This document shows positions 46,514 through 60,800 of a DNA stretch of 64,000 bases, piece by piece. The stretch spans positions 66,776,656 to 66,840,655 of the forward strand of contig CM037781.1 of the NCBI GenBank assembly GCA_021229015.1, in the 5' to 3' direction. Made by a program: the position numbers and the translations under genes. Position 1 is the first letter of the stretch. Each line of letters begins with the position of its first letter. This stretch comes from Solen grandis (taxonomy: Eukaryota > Mollusca > Bivalvia > Adapedonta > Solenidae). Under the pieces are notes generated by a model. It saw only the letters and a program-made list of their open reading frames with translations, did no database searches and was not told where the DNA came from.

Positions 46514-48719
46514 GCTCGACACATGCATGGTTTTCGAATAAGACGTATCTAATTTCCATTATCGGACTTGTTTACATATATTTGGCGCCTACACACTATT
46601 TTGTTCATGGATGGGGCAGTCATCTTTTCACCTTTGAATGAAACCGACAATGGTCATGGCGACGAAAGTTTTATAATTAATCGAGATGATTAACAACAAT
46701 TCGAAAATAAAAGAAGCATAATAATGTAGAACATGTTTAGTTTATGTTTGCCTTTTAACCATCATTACATAATAAAGTAGATAACTGAATAGCGGAACAG
46801 TCTAAAAATACAGAACAACCATTGTCTTTGTAAACTTAACTCTCGGTCAATAATAATGACGAAGCATGACGATTAAAGCGTTTAAAAGAAAATATTGGTG
46901 GCTGTACATCAGCATCTTTTTTTCATCAACTGAATAAAAAGATTCAGTGAATTAAGTTCAGTTAATATAATTCCTCACCCCCTCTTTCTTAAAATGGCGC
47001 CATTTTATGTTTTGCATAAATGTTTTTCTTATTCTCATATTACATTATAGGATATTAGCGCCGAAGGTCTTATCAATTGATGTTGATGTTTAATCTGAGT
47101 TGGTTATTTCTGCTTTCAATCCACTACACTCTTTCAGCTAAAGAAATCGTCGTGGAAATAAAAAAAATGCACATTAACCCATGTGAAATTTGAAATAAAA
47201 TAATAATATAATATAAAAAAAGACTGATTCCAAAATAAATTGTCATTTCTGAATTTGATGACCGTCCTAAACGAGACGAAACTATATAGGGCGATAATAA
47301 GAAGATCGTATCAACTGCATCCTGTGACGCCAGAAGATAATGTACTGATAAAAAAATGAAAATAAGTCGAGATATCTCCACCAGCCTTTTCCTGGATTCC
47401 TAGCTTAGATATAAATCCTATAAACTGTATGCATATTTTATTGATTCATCATCCAAGCGTGCGTTAGAAGAGCAAAAGAAAGAAATGCTGAGCAAGCAAC
47501 TATGTCGATATTCATGTTTTTGTTCTGATCGATAAACGTCACTTGTTCTACGTGCAATTGACAACAAAACTCAGAACCTTAGCTGTCAGCTGTTCACTGT
47601 GTATAAGTTGATGGATTTCCAGTATTGTCTGCGATTGTCAATCACTACATTTCTTTATTTTACTCTTGACGTACACTCTGAAAGAAATGTTATACGGCAG
47701 ACAACATAATTATGTACATCTGTTTATCAGACCGGGCTGAACGTAGGCAATGCATTCTTGTACGGATTGGGGCAGGGGGGGGGGTATTTTTTACTTTTTT
47801 ATCTAATATAATTTATATCTAAGGTCAAAGTCCTACATTATAAAATAATTACATTTAAAAAGTTACAAATCAACCAATCTGTCTATAATGCATATTGACC
47901 AAAAAGTCTGAAAAGAAGAAGAAAGCTGTTTTACTCTTCCGGTTAGAACGGTGTTTACTTCAGTTAAACACGAACGACATTTTTTTTATTTTTTTTTTTT
48001 ATTTTTTTTTTTTTGTTTTTTAAATTTTCCTTTTTAATTAGATTGAGGTTATAAGTATCTTCGTTTAAGATAATTATGTAAGTTTTGAAAATCTATGGAA
48101 ATTTTTGACTCGCTAGATTTATCTACATGAGAGCGTTGCATCACATTCAGAAACTCTCGTTGTTGTTGTATTTTTTTTTTATATATTATCTGTTTCATTG
48201 GTATTGTCTTTATGTATACTATGTACAGACCTCACATTAAATTTATGTCAACGTTACGCATATCAGACTTGTACGTTTCTGTCTAACCAGTCCATTATAA
48301 AGTGTTTATATTTAGAGGCTTAGAGCATGCATTATCTCCCTTTCTAGTTGTTTTCATATTGCCCTTACGTAATGGTGTAAAATGCAACAACAAAAAAATG
48401 TTTTAAAAGTGTCATTCTTTATAAATATGACAATTCTTTTTCAGTTATATATGCATTGAACTTAAGCTTAATTTATTTTAATTTTTGTTTCAGCAAATAC
48501 ATGAAATTAATCCATTCTTTGATCTATGAGAGGTTTGTCTGGTTAGAGGTAGGTCTCAATTGTGTGTATGTCACATGGGATCATCCGGTGATACCCCTCA
48601 AAGATAACTATGTGTTTAAAATGTTGCAATATAATCATTATAATAATTAGAAAAGAGGGGGAAAAAAATATTGTACTACTTTGAGAATCTAAATCTATTT
48701 CATAGACTGTTGCAACATA

Positions 48720-50080
48720 AATATATGTACTTGTGTTCATTTTTTTTTCGGCGTAGCTGTATAATTTCGATTTCAACTCGCATCTTAAACAATAACAGCG
48801 GTAAATAATTCTAAGCTGAATAAAAGGACTCCTGTTATTGGTTAACGCATCGTTATGGACTATAAAATTACTGTAAATAAGGGGTGCAGCTTGTATATAT
48901 CATTCAGCTTGGTGTTATTACTTTTCTTTTTGATGTAAACATGAAAGTGATTTCAGTAAGTTAAATACAATCCTTTTCCATCAATTGAGGAATGCTACTT
49001 TGTGAAAATGATTTAAAACAACAAAAAAGAATCCACCGTGTTATGACATGAAACCCATTAATTACTATGTATATTGAATTCTTCCAGCCTGCCGAGATGC
49101 TCTCATTGAAAATTAATTCGCCAAAACCAAAACAACTAATAACGCTTTTATATCATAATTGTCATATGCAATAATGATATTAACAGATGTCAAACAAGCC
49201 TATTTACAGATATAATTTTTTGTATTACCGTCTATAAATAAGTATATTTCATAGAAAAAATACTGAACTATTTCTAGAGCGTACTAAATTTGTTGTGCGT
49301 CGGTCTTTCGCGCGCTTTTCCTCGGAATGTTCTAGAAGTCCTTTATCAACGAATCTATGCTTTAAGGTGCTGATCATTAATGTATATGCCTGTATAAACT
49401 ATTTTGATACAGTTTACAACTGATAAAATCAGACCTGAACAAGCTTTTGTCAGTAAGAAATAAAATAAAGGTGAAGAAAAAATTGTATGTCTTTACTACA
49501 ACGAGCAGATAACTGCTCATTACATGATCAGCCTGGAACTAAATTAGGTTTTATGCAGCGGATTATCATAGATTTTTTTATAGTTCATAGGATAATTTAT
49601 AACATTACACTGCTTTTAAATAAGAACATTTGGAGGTACTCTGAAATATTTGTTATATCAAATTATTTTTTTTAGATAATGGTCAGTCGTGTCTTTTGTA
49701 TAATAGTCTAGTCATTCTTTACTGTACATTTTGTTTTGAATATATATAGACATTATTTTAAAATTGTACTTTTTTTTTGCTACATTCCTGTTGTTGTACA
49801 CATCTCGTGGACTATTTTCTTATTTGCAAAATAAACCTTGTTAAAAACATTGCCATTCATCATTGTTCACTACCAAAATTAGACATGTTTTTTTTTACAA
49901 TTATTTACAACAATGCTTTTATAACCTATCATAACATTAGAGTCTTTGAAATGTGTTTTGCATATATTTTCATTTATAAGTTTCTTAATTAAAGTATATT
50001 TATGCATGAATGAAAATCTCGTTTTTCTTTCATCCTACGCCGAATATCTTTTTTAAAGATATTTCTTGTTTTAATTATAT
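48720..50080. repeat. Diverged intronic duplication, copy 2
   Basis: It shares ordered blocks with 39640-40330, same orientation, about 9 kb away. Its right end is the AAAGATATTTCTTGTT block just before the non-LTR element. Confidence 0.6.
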
Positions 50081-50559
50081 ATATACCTTTATGTAATTAA
50101 TGTTCAAACACTGTCAATGTGTGATAATGATTTCAAGTAAACATAGGTATCAAATACCTAAACACCATTTATCTGAAAACATGTTTACTTTTCTTTTTGT
50201 AATTTGTAAGATGTTCAAAGCTGTTATACAGTTTTGTTTTCTATTTCTTCTGTTACTTTCACTTTGCATTTATACTGTTCTGTTCCTTTCTTTGTTAGGT
50301 TGTGACTCAATGGTGGATCCCTGTCATGATTCAGTCCTGGTGGATATTTTCCAGCACTTGGTAATACTAGTACTGTTCCCACATAGGTAATGATCTTACT
50401 GCATGGAGAATGTCCATAGGGCTGTACCATGGCAGAGTATAGAGGTTGTCATACCTATATGCAACATATCCTTGTCTCTGAAATTTTTTTGTCAGTACAC
50501 ATGTATTAACTATTGTACTAAAATATATTAAGAATTATCTACATTTCATTGAATGCCAA

Positions 50560-51690
50560 ATGAAGGAAAATATTGACACACCTTTTTTTTTTATTATTAT
50601 ATTAATTCTTTTGATCCTGGAAGCTGGTGATGTTGAATTGAACCCAGGCTCAAAAGTGGAAAACAAGTCCTTTCTATTATCAATACTCCATTGTAATATT
50701 AGAAGTATAAGGTCCAAGATTAATTACATTAAAGACAATTTTCTTGATTTTAATATACTTTGTTTTACTGAGACACATTTAAATCAATCATTCTCAAATG
50801 AAAACTTGTATTTATCCAGTTCTTGTGATGAGCCATACAGAAAAGATAGAACCAACCATGGAGGTGGAATTCTTGTGTACCTGAACAGAGACCTAGTTCA
50901 TTCAAGGGTTGCTGATCTTGAGGTCCACTGTGATGAATCTATATGGGTAAAACTTTTAGTCAAATCTGAGGTATTTCTTATTGGTGTATTTTATAGTCCC
51001 AAAACAGCAGATGTATCCTTCTTTAGAAATTTTAACCTAAATCTTGAAGCAGCCTTACAAATATCTAATAACATTGTTATATTAGGAGATTTTAATGAAG
51101 ATTTATTAAACACCTCATTTCATAATTTAAAAGATGTCATGATTATGAACTCTGTTCAAAATGTTATTAATCTACCTACCAGAAAACACGTTATTCTTGA
51201 TCCAATTCTAATACCTATTGATATGGAATTTTGTGATTCTGGTATTTTATCATTACCTTCAGACATAAGTGACCACAGTGCCACTTATATATCATTATCT
51301 TTTTCATACCAAATCCAACCTTGCTATGAAAGAACAATTTGGCTTTATAAAAAAGCAAACTTTGATATGTTAAATAAAAAAATTCAAGAATTTAATTGGG
51401 ATATTTTATTTAATGGTTTTGTTCATGATGCTTGTGATACATTTACCAGTTCATTCATTGATTTAATCAAACAATGTATTCCATGTAAAAAAGTACTTAT
51501 TCGTCCTGATGATCAGCCATGGTATGATGGTGAAATAAGGAAAGCTTCTCGTAAGAGAGATAGATTGAAAAACATTGCTAAATCGTCGGGTAAATATAAT
51601 GATTGGTTTAAGTATAAGAATCTTAGAAATAAAGTGAATAACATGAAAAAAACATGCAAAAGAATCTTTTTTAAAAAATTTAGAAAATAA
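50560..51690 (+). pseudogene. Retrotransposon 2A-like leader and endonuclease ORF
   Basis: 376 codons. Residues 8-20 are strongly hydrophobic and are followed by AGDVELNPGS (22-31), the 2A consensus DxExNPGP with Ser in place of the last Pro. Endonuclease motifs follow: LHCNIRSIRSK, ILCFTETHLN (catalytic Glu), GGGILVYLNRD, VILGDFN, a decayed LDPILI, and SDHSATYISL (catalytic Asp-His). The frame then breaks at about 51680; coding resemblance goes on one frame over (LYYNDKRGFW, ECLNKYF). In related elements 2A separates the leader from the endonuclease-RT protein by ribosome skipping. Confidence 0.85.
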
Positions 51691-52850
51691 TTTAACTGAT
51701 CTTTATTACAATGATAAGAGGGGTTTCTGGAAAAATATTAGATATTTTATTAGAAATAATTCTTCCCTGGCTTGTTTTCCACCACTAAGTGAAACACTCC
51801 CCAATGGCGAAACTATTTGGTGTACTTCTACTTATGAAAAAGCTGAATGCTTGAACAAATATTTTGTTTCAATATCTAATATTGATGACACAAATAGTTC
51901 ACTCCCCATCCTTAATTTTAAAACTATTAATATATTAACTATTAGTGATATTAGTATCTCTGAAATAGAAGACATCATTCTTAATCTTGATATCAATAAA
52001 GCAAGTGGTCTCGACGGTGTTAGTCATAGAATGTTAAAAGGATGTGTCAAGACAGTTTCTAAACCTTTATATATTTTGTTTAACCGGTCTATATCTGAAG
52101 GGTCTTTCCCAAACTCTTGGAAAAATGCTGTGGTAACCCGATCTTCAAAAAAGGTGACAAATCTCGACCTTCCAATTACAGACCTGTATCTTTATTAAGT
52201 TGTTGCAGCAAAATCCTTGAAAGAATAGTTTTAAACACATGTACAATTTTTTATTGGACAATAACTTGCTCTATAAATATCAGTCCGGTTTCCTTCCTAA
52301 TCACTCCACAACCTACCAACTTATAGATATTTATCATCATATTTGTCAAACTTTGACAACGGTCAGTTTTCTTGTATGGATTTCTGTGATATTTCAAAAG
52401 CATTTGACCGAGTTTGGCATAAAGGTCTCATTTTTAAACTTACTGAAAATGGTATAAGTGGTAATCTTTTAGAATGGTTAACAAGTTATCTTCACAACAG
52501 AAAGCAGAAAGAGGTAATTCAGTCTTCGGAATCAAGTGTCTTATCTATTAATTCTGGAGTGCCTCAAGGCTCAGTTTTAGGTCCTCTATTATTTCTGATT
52601 TATGTTAACGATATTACTGAATCATTACTGAGTCTTACCAGGTTATATGCTGATGATAGCTCCTTGTATTACTCTGCTACTTCAGTTCAGGATATAGAAG
52701 GTATTATTAATCATGATCTAAATATTATTTCAACCTGGTCTAAACAGTGGTTGATTAATTTCAATCCAAACAAAACTGAAGCAGTAGTTTTTTTCTCCAA
52801 GAAAAGCTTTTCAAGATCCATGTCTCATGTTGAATGGAACCAAAATTAAT
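51691..52850 (+). pseudogene. Retrotransposon reverse transcriptase, frameshifted
   Basis: Motifs occur in order across four frames: LDINKASGLDGVSHRMLK; IFKKGDKSRPSNYRPVSLL; YQSGFLPNHST; FCDISKAFDRVWHKGL (motif A, catalytic Asp); SGVPQGSVLGPLLFLIYVND (motif B); RLYADDSSLYY (motif C, YADD). Frame changes fall near 51680, 52130, 52240 and 52360. The catalytic residues themselves are retained, suggesting the breaks are fairly recent. Confidence 0.88.
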
Positions 52851-53756
52851 ATTGTTGAAAAACATAAACATCTAGGGGTAACGCTTAGTTCCTCAGGTCA
52901 ATGGAACGACCATATTAATGCTAATTTAGAAGCAGCTTCAAAAGTAATTAATATAATGCGAAAACTTCAATATACACTTGCCCGAAATGCTCTGAACCAA
53001 ATTTATCTGTCTTATGTAAGACCTATTCTTGAGTATTCATCTATTGTTTGGGACGGATGTACGTCTCAATATTCAGACTCTTTGGAAAAATTACAAAATG
53101 AAGCAGCTAGAATAGTCACTGGACTAACAAGATCAGTATCCCTTGAAAATCTCTATAAAGAATGTGGCTGGGAAACATTTATCTAGACGTACCAATAGCA
53201 AACTTTGTTTTATGTATAAAGTCTCAAATTTTCCCCAATTTAAAAAAAATTTTCAAAACTTTGACAACTTACATTTTAGAACCTCATTTTATAAAAAGTC
53301 CTGTATCCTTCTTCTATTTCACTATGGAATAATCTTGATATAGAACTAAGGAGAAGTCCTACATTTAATTCATTTAAAAGGAAAATTATTTCACAGTCAA
53401 AACCAGAGAAGGTTTCGGATTGTTATAATTTCGGTAATAGATATTTGTCAGTTCTTCATGCTAGGCTAAGGAATAATTGTAGCAATCTAAATGAAGACCT
53501 ATTTATGAATCATCTCAGACAAGATCCCCTATGTAACTGTCAAAACGGAATGGAAAATGCTGAACATTACTTTTTTAAGTGTACACGTTTTTTTGATATC
53601 AGAATTTCTCTCTTTCAGGTAACAAGGTCATTCCACCCCCTCCATGTAGACATGCTATTGAATGGTAGTTCAAATCTTAACTCTGAACAAAATAAGTTTC
53701 TATTTGAAGCAGTTCAAACTTTTATTAAAAGATCTAAAAGATTTGAATATTAACAT
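52827..53756 (+). pseudogene. Retrotransposon C-terminal region
   Basis: Two shifts (near 53150 and 53300) split this part. It shows HKHLGVTLSSSGQWNDHI and YVRPILEYSSIVWDG, the thumb/connection region typical of Jockey-superfamily RTs. Toward the end is a Cys/His motif CNCQNGMENAEHYFFKC. Stop codon at 53751-53753. Confidence 0.82.
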
Positions 53757-56167
53757 TCCTTTAATATTTTTTTAGATATGTTATTAATGTTACTGAGATA
53801 AAATGTTATTGTTTTAAAGCTACTTTTTCTTAAGTAGTAGTTTTATACATATACTTACAGAAATGTTACAGTAATATAACATTGATCTGAAAAAAAAATC
53901 CTGTGTATATATATGTACATGTATGTATATTTAATTACATATATGTGTGTGAACGCCTATATCAGGATAAGGGGTTAAATGCCTGATAACTAAATAATGT
54001 AATTAGATTATAAGGATCCACCTCAACGAGTCTCTCTCTCTCTCTCTCTCTCTCTTTTCTTTTTTCTATGATTATATTTTCCATTATGTATTTTCATGAC
54101 CATTTATATGCCATTGTTTACAATTGTATATAGGGGAAGGACCGATTCTAAGTTGTAAGAACTTGTGGCCCAACCCCATTTCGCCTATATATGAAATAAA
54201 ATATTATTAAACTAAAAAGAAGAAAGAAGAAGCGGATAGTAGGGGAGAAGTGACACGGACCCCCTCTGGAATCGATGAATTGTGGCCTGAGAAATAAGAG
54301 AAAACCCCACGTCCATTTCAGAATTTTTAGAGTTGATTTGGAAGTTGGCCATCATGTCCTTGTCGGACCCCAACACATAAATGGCTTAATCCGCGGATCT
54401 TCTTATTATCGCCTCTAGTGAGCTAGAATATGGAAAGAAATGGATATAAATAAAAGTCGTAAACATGTCGTGTTCGTACTTTTATTTTGCAATCCCCCTA
54501 TTCACAGAGCTTAATAACATCTTCTATATCATATATGAGTCATAGTGCCTAGCAACCATGGCAGCGTTTGACTACGTATGTATTTTTATCTTGATGCGGA
54601 TAAAGTCTCCTGTTATACTTAGATACTCTAAATATATATGGAACCATATAGGTTACCAGTGGTTTGAAATGGTAATCCCAAACACCAGCCAGACTCAAGT
54701 CAAGATTCGACCTTGACATTGATAATTATAATCATATATATGACAATTTAAGTCCCATCCTATAGAAACCTCATTTTTAAACTATAAACAAATAAAATAC
54801 ATAAATAAATTGATTATTTAGATAAATAAATTGATTAATAGATTCGAAAAGAAAATGATTTGTTGTCAATCATATAAGAAAAGGAAACATGAGAGTAGAA
54901 ACTCTGACAACTGGTTTCTGGGAAGAACATTTATTACAGTTTTTACGGTATCTGATACTGTCCCCAGGGAGCCACACTTTTAAAGGATACATTTTTGTGT
55001 AATTCTGCTAGACGTCCATAAGGTGACCAACTGTCTATAAAAGTACAATTCAATCTATCGATTTCAAAGATACTTTAAATGTTCTATATAAATTAAGTAG
55101 GAAACCAGCCCCACCCCTGGGAATCTAAATTTTGATAAACTTTGTTTTACTGTGATTATATGATAGAGGATTAAGACGCGATCATTTGAACCTAATACTA
55201 TTAAATTTTAACCACAAAAGAAAACTTTTATAGTTTTAATGAAATCAATTTGGTTGCCATGACAACTACAGTTCTACACGGACCAACTTTGTTTTATTAC
55301 CCTTTGTCTAGATCCATATAAGGACCATTAATGCCATGGTGACCTTTTATTATATTCTACTGTATCTTGTTGTTCTTGCAAACAATTTTTCATGAAGACT
55401 TTATCAGAGATCCTATTATATGTAGTTAAATGTTGTATATTCTTTATGCTAAGTTCTGCAATGTCTGTTCAGGTTATAACCTTTCCGAACATGTCCCGTG
55501 AAGTTATCAACGTTTCTATGACGACCAGACGGCTAGATCCATTGATTTCTTACCAATGAGATCCTCTGTTTCATTGTTTACTGGTATTTGTTCATTCCTT
55601 TCCGCGAGAGGATATAACTGAAGAGACCGTGATGTAATTTTCTTATGTAATTTATCCTTAAGTGCAGGGTTTTTGTTGATCTAAGCCATGATATTAAATC
55701 ATATTAGCCTATAACGCTTATCTTGAACATCGTCCCCATTTTTCTCTATTTATCATACGTGGGATTTTCAAACTGACGTTTTTGTGCAATTTTCATGATC
55801 GTATCTAAGCCAATCAAAATGGCGTTTACATTTTGAATACTCTCCATGAGGAAGTAAAACGAATTGGTAGTAAAAAAAACACGGTTAATGTTTGGAAAAA
55901 TGCGTTATCAGCAGCCGTAGACTATCCGACAATGATCTTTTAATTGAATTATACATATAAACCAAAAAGGCCAAAGTGCTCTTTATCGCTCATTTGAGTG
56001 TTATAGTGCCCAGTCCCTTTTGAACATTACTGAATCCCTATTCAGTACCAAACCAAAAATTGATTTGTTTCATCGACCACCTTCCCTAGTTCTATATTTG
56101 TAATTTTCTTCACTTTAAAGATGTATTAAACTCTACTTACTTTATATGGATTTCTATTGACCCAACA

Positions 56168-56168
56168 A

Positions 56169-56224
<56 letters not shown>
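56168..56224. repeat. (AT)n microsatellite
   Basis: About 28 uninterrupted AT units. Confidence 0.95.
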
Positions 56225-56226
<2 letters not shown>

Positions 56227-56519
56227 ATAATAGGGTAACCACGTGACCGCGATTAGACCGATGAAAACGCAAGGAACTGTGGGAGGCGTAACAAAAAACT
56301 TGAAGGTCTCATAGGATTTGACCTTATGACCCTAGCAGTAGACAAAAAGATTCAAGCTATGAGACGAATTTTAAGCTAAATTATACAGAATTCGGATCAG
56401 CGTATTTAGAGAGAAATTTTGATAAGACAACGAGCTCCACTCCTAGTATCCCATATTTTAGGGATCAACAATAGCCTATAACTTGATGGCAGAGGGCCAT
56501 AAGGTGAGCATTTTTTCCA

Positions 56520-56635
56520 CATGGAATTAAATTTCAATCTTCGGTTTCAGAGGAGATTCTTAAGGTTAAAAAAACCTATTGATTATCACAGCAAACATTT
56601 ATTTCATTTAAGCCAATTTTGCGTGTGTGTGTGGT

Positions 56636-56673
<38 letters not shown>

Positions 56674-56790
56674 TGTGCAGCTCATGCCAAGCATCATTAA
56701 TTTCTGTCCAGTGGTTTTAGAGCAGATGTCATTTAAAGCAAATTATCAACGACTTCACGACGGACCCAGAGTAATTCAAAAAGCTCTTCT
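56520..56790 (-). mobile_element. Fragment of the 24797-26309 pearl-like family
   Basis: TTAATTTCTGTCCAGTGGTT and AGCAGATGTCATTTAAAG are the reverse complement of the unit start at 24909; a second partial unit is at 56535-56560. A T35 run (56638-56672) separates them. Confidence 0.7.
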
Positions 56791-57589
56791 TTAAGGACAA
56801 TGTGACCAGGCCTGTGTTACACGAAACGTCTAAACGTAAAAGAATATATCAATGTCTCTACAATTTTGAAATTGTAAAGAAAAATAAGACCATTTTCCGA
56901 AAGGACACATTTTCAGATTGTCTAATATTAGGTGGTTTGTGAAACGCAGGTCTGATTACCTAAAATGAAAAACAAATCTTACTTAATTTAATAACTTATA
57001 TTTCAAAAGAATTTCAGTCGAAGCTCAGTTATTCGAAATGCTGGACACCAGTGTTTTATTTCGAATAAGGCGTGTGTTCGAATAACCCACATCAGGGCGA
57101 TCGTTAACGTATATATGAGAGACCACCACACCAGTTTTAAATGCAACGCACGTAATATATCAACTTTTAAAACATTATTATGATGTAGCAACATAAATTA
57201 AAACGACAAATAATAATCAATATTTTTTACTAAAAAGTAATTATAATAATTTACACAGCTTTGAAATGTCTTCGGCATATATCTAACGAGATATCCAGTA
57301 TTCAGTAGTTCTCCAAGCACACTTGGCAAATTATTCATCTGAATAATTTTCAGAACAACTTTATTTCAATTTATGATATTAATACAGACATTCCCATGGG
57401 TGCAATGACTATGATGGCATAGCTACTTTGTGAAAAATGTATTTCAAAAGGACGAATACGTTTATATGATGAAGAATTTACATGAAACTAGATGACCGAC
57501 ACAAGACTTGTTAAATGCTTTTAGCAGAAACGTTAACGTTGAGAAGAGATTGCTGAATTACAGACGCATTATATATCTATATATTTAAA

Positions 57590-57850
57590 CTTATGTTTGT
57601 ATGTTTGCTTCTTGTGTTTAACGATCCACCTACTGTATTTCAGTAACTGTTATTCAAGACTAGGTTTATATTTGAGGTAGATATATAGTGCTGCCACCTG
57701 TAGTATCGTAGACATGTGGCATGATACCATATCCAATCATATTATCCTGACAATTCTGTCGCCTGGCATGGAACTACCAGTACTATTTCACGACTCCTAC
57801 CATGTAGCGCTCTAAAGGCGGACAACCTCTTACCTTTGGGCTGCCGGGGC
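57590..57850 (-). mobile_element. SINE-C copy
   Basis: It contains ATAGTGCTGCCACCTGTAG, TAGACATGTGGCATGATACC and ATCATATTATCCTGACA, as in the copy at 20670. Confidence 0.6.
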
Positions 57851-60800
57851 CGTATTCTTTACATAATTCAATAAGAGCATAGGTCCTGTTGTGGTAGAGG
57901 TAAAAAAACCAAAAAAAAACCAAAACAAAAAAAAAAAAACCTGTGTACTTTAGAACATTGCTTCTGCAAAGTTTATAAATTTGTATATCACACCGACATA
58001 AATCACAAATTAGACCTAAGAGAGATTATAGTTTACTGAAGGCTACCGGTAAATTGCAATATTCTATAATAGAATAACACATTCGTTTTAATCATTTCTC
58101 ATTACTATAGGCAGCAGTTCACAATGATTTCGACAGATGGTGTATATATTATATAACCCACAACGGTCATGACTGGTAAACTTATATAATGCATCTTATT
58201 AGGTTTCTAGGTAAGAAGGATCCAAACAAACCATCCATTATAATCATATCGTACTCTTTTTAATATTTTACATAAAGTTAAAAAACAAGAATTATTTCGG
58301 TGTTGATGAGGATTTAAGGGATGGAGATATAATGTAAAGTGTACCACCAGCGCCATTAGGAGCACCTCGTCCATTTTTCCCCATTATATCCAACGGATTG
58401 CCGAGTTGTTATGATTGCACCGCCGCAACCAGCGAAGTAAACATTATTGTAATGAATACGAGGCGATGAAACAGAATAAAATAATTGCAGATGTTAATAA
58501 CGTTTGGACAGAAACAGGTCTCAATGTGCATCTGATAGTAGTATTTTGAAAGAAAAAACAACAACAACAACACCAAAAAAACACACAAAAAAAACTATAT
58601 ATGCTTATCAAAGATATTCAACCCAAGTAGTATCATTATTTCATGATCACGAGGCATATTTTTCAGTTAGTTGTCATCTCAACAAACAATTGCAGGTAAC
58701 CTTTTCCTCTCAGTATAGGCATTTTCTACCAACGAAAATCGTTGAAATATTCATTTGGTTTTAGCTTGCTTCATGAGGTCAAAAATGAAGTTAAACAAAA
58801 ATCCAGAATTAATTTATCTTTCCGGAAATTATTTTAATATAATTTTTTAAAGTTAATTTAAAATTGGTTTAAACCCCCAAATTCAAATATAGATAAGTCA
58901 TCAAATACGAGTACATATATAATTTCACGTCCTTTAATACATTACGATAAAAAATAAATGCTAAGACCTTAAAGTACGATATAACGCTAAAATAGTTTTC
59001 AGAATCCGATACCTTAACAAATGTAGTTCAAGTTCGATAACTCTGCAAACTACTTAATTGATTCTGTGCATGTAATACAAAAATAGTTCCAAGCTTCCTG
59101 GACCAACTAGCAACATAATGTCCTGATTTATTTATAAGTCTCTATGCTGCCGGGTCTTAGTGAAATCCATCAACTAATGTGGCACCTGTGTTGCTAGGAA
59201 ACGGTCGCGTGCTGCAGACGTCAGACATCGCAATCCTATCTGTTGTCAATATTTAAAGGAAAGTGAATAAAACAGTACCTTAAAATGAGAATTAGATATT
59301 TATAAATGACTAAATAATTCTTGAACAATATATACGAGGGCTGTCTCAATAAATCGTAGAATGCATTCTGAAAGAAATAAAACGACGGCATGCACTTTTG
59401 AGCCACCAGGACCATTTATAAAACTTTGGTACATCGAGGACGAGGACAGAACCCCACATAAACACATTTATATTTGTAATAATTAAGTTTTTCAGTTTCA
59501 CTTAGAAATATTTATTTCTATGTAGTGCTATAAAGTGTGATCTGGTACAGTTTGGTGTGGTATTAGAGTATAATATATATGTAGTCCCGAACATAGCAGA
59601 ATCGAACATTGCATCATAGCGATTTAAAGTTTTCCCAGAGTAAGCTAACTGCCTAAACCATGTTTCTTAAAAACACTTTTGACCAGTAACATTTAATCTT
59701 TCAGAACTCCATTATTTTTGAGTCTATTTTAATAAAATGACAAGACAAACGTAGCTACGCGGGTAAAACATAGATATGTAAATAAATGGCACGAGAATGA
59801 ACAACTTACATAATATATTGAATCTGTAGGATTGCCTAAGGCTTAGAATTTGTTCCATAAAATCGGATATGACGTCGTTAGTATCCTAGCAACCGTTACA
59901 CAAGGTTGTCATTGAGGACGTCGAGTGGGTTTGCTGAAGTGGTTTCCCCCAATTAATGTGCGAACTCGTGAAATGACGAAAACGAGACAGATAATTAACT
60001 TTTTAAACGTGTGACGTTTTTGAAATAGGAAATATTTTTAAGAATAAAATTAGCATTTATATTACTAGTATTAGATTTCTGATCTTATATGTCACGCCAT
60101 TTTTATACCATACATTTACATGTCTTTTATGGGCTAAAATGGCAACTAGTAGTAGTCATGTATACTTGAGGTTATAAGAACGCATGGCATTCCCAAAGAA
60201 ACGTATGCACTATAATTCATGATCGCCTAGGCATGTCAAAGTTGTCTGCAAGATAGGTCCCCAGAAAATTGAACAAACAGGATGGCCTCCAAAGGCTGGA
60301 GCCCTGCCAGGAGCTTCTGGACATTTTATACTGAAATCCAAGAGAATTTCCACGCGCGCCTTGTAATACGAGATGAAATATGAATTCACCGCTGGGTCCC
60401 AGATTCTAAAAAAGAGTCTGTGCAATAAAATCAATCTGGCAAGGCAGGCAACGAAATTCCATGCCCAATCTGCTGACAAAATCATCACAATTTCATGGGA
60501 CAAGTTTTCTTGATGACGATTGACACAATGCTACCACACAGGCATATTTTGAATGCCCGGAGAAACGAATATACCCTGATACATAAGGAAGAAACAGCCC
60601 GTATCATGTCTAGTATACCTTTATTTAAGTACATGTGTACCTTTAAATGTGTCCTTTACCTCTGAGCTATGTTTCTAGCGTCATGCGTATTTTGTTGCAC
60701 AATTGTTCAAAGTTATTTCAAAATGCCTCAATGTATGACAAAGTTACGTTCCGAATAAAGGAAGGTCCGTCCACCCCACCCACTAACTTCTATGAACTAG

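Larger units (their letters stand above)
43999..50099 (-). other. Syt4: Synaptotagmin upstream intron, first part
   Basis: No exon recognised. It contains a 28-C run at 46486-46513, T-rich stretches near 47980-48015 and copy 2 of an intronic duplication. Small frames such as 44606-44872 have no recognisable similarity. Confidence 0.5.
50100..54213 (+). mobile_element. Non-LTR retrotransposon, APE-type, Jockey/CR1-like, defective
   Basis: Order: 5' leader, 2A-like N-terminus, apurinic endonuclease, reverse transcriptase, C-terminal Cys/His motif, 3' UTR and an A-rich end after CGCCTATATATGAAATAAAA. About seven frameshifts divide the coding part, so it cannot encode a full protein. It is antisense to the synaptotagmin gene. 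The clade is uncertain; 5' boundary approximate; no TSD identified. Confidence 0.88.

Noticed and set aside
60210..60503. 97-residue minus-strand frame in a locally G+C-richer patch, with a partly open plus frame
   Set aside because: No known motif, no clear splice sites and an internal stop on plus; could be an old transposon remnant but not supportable.
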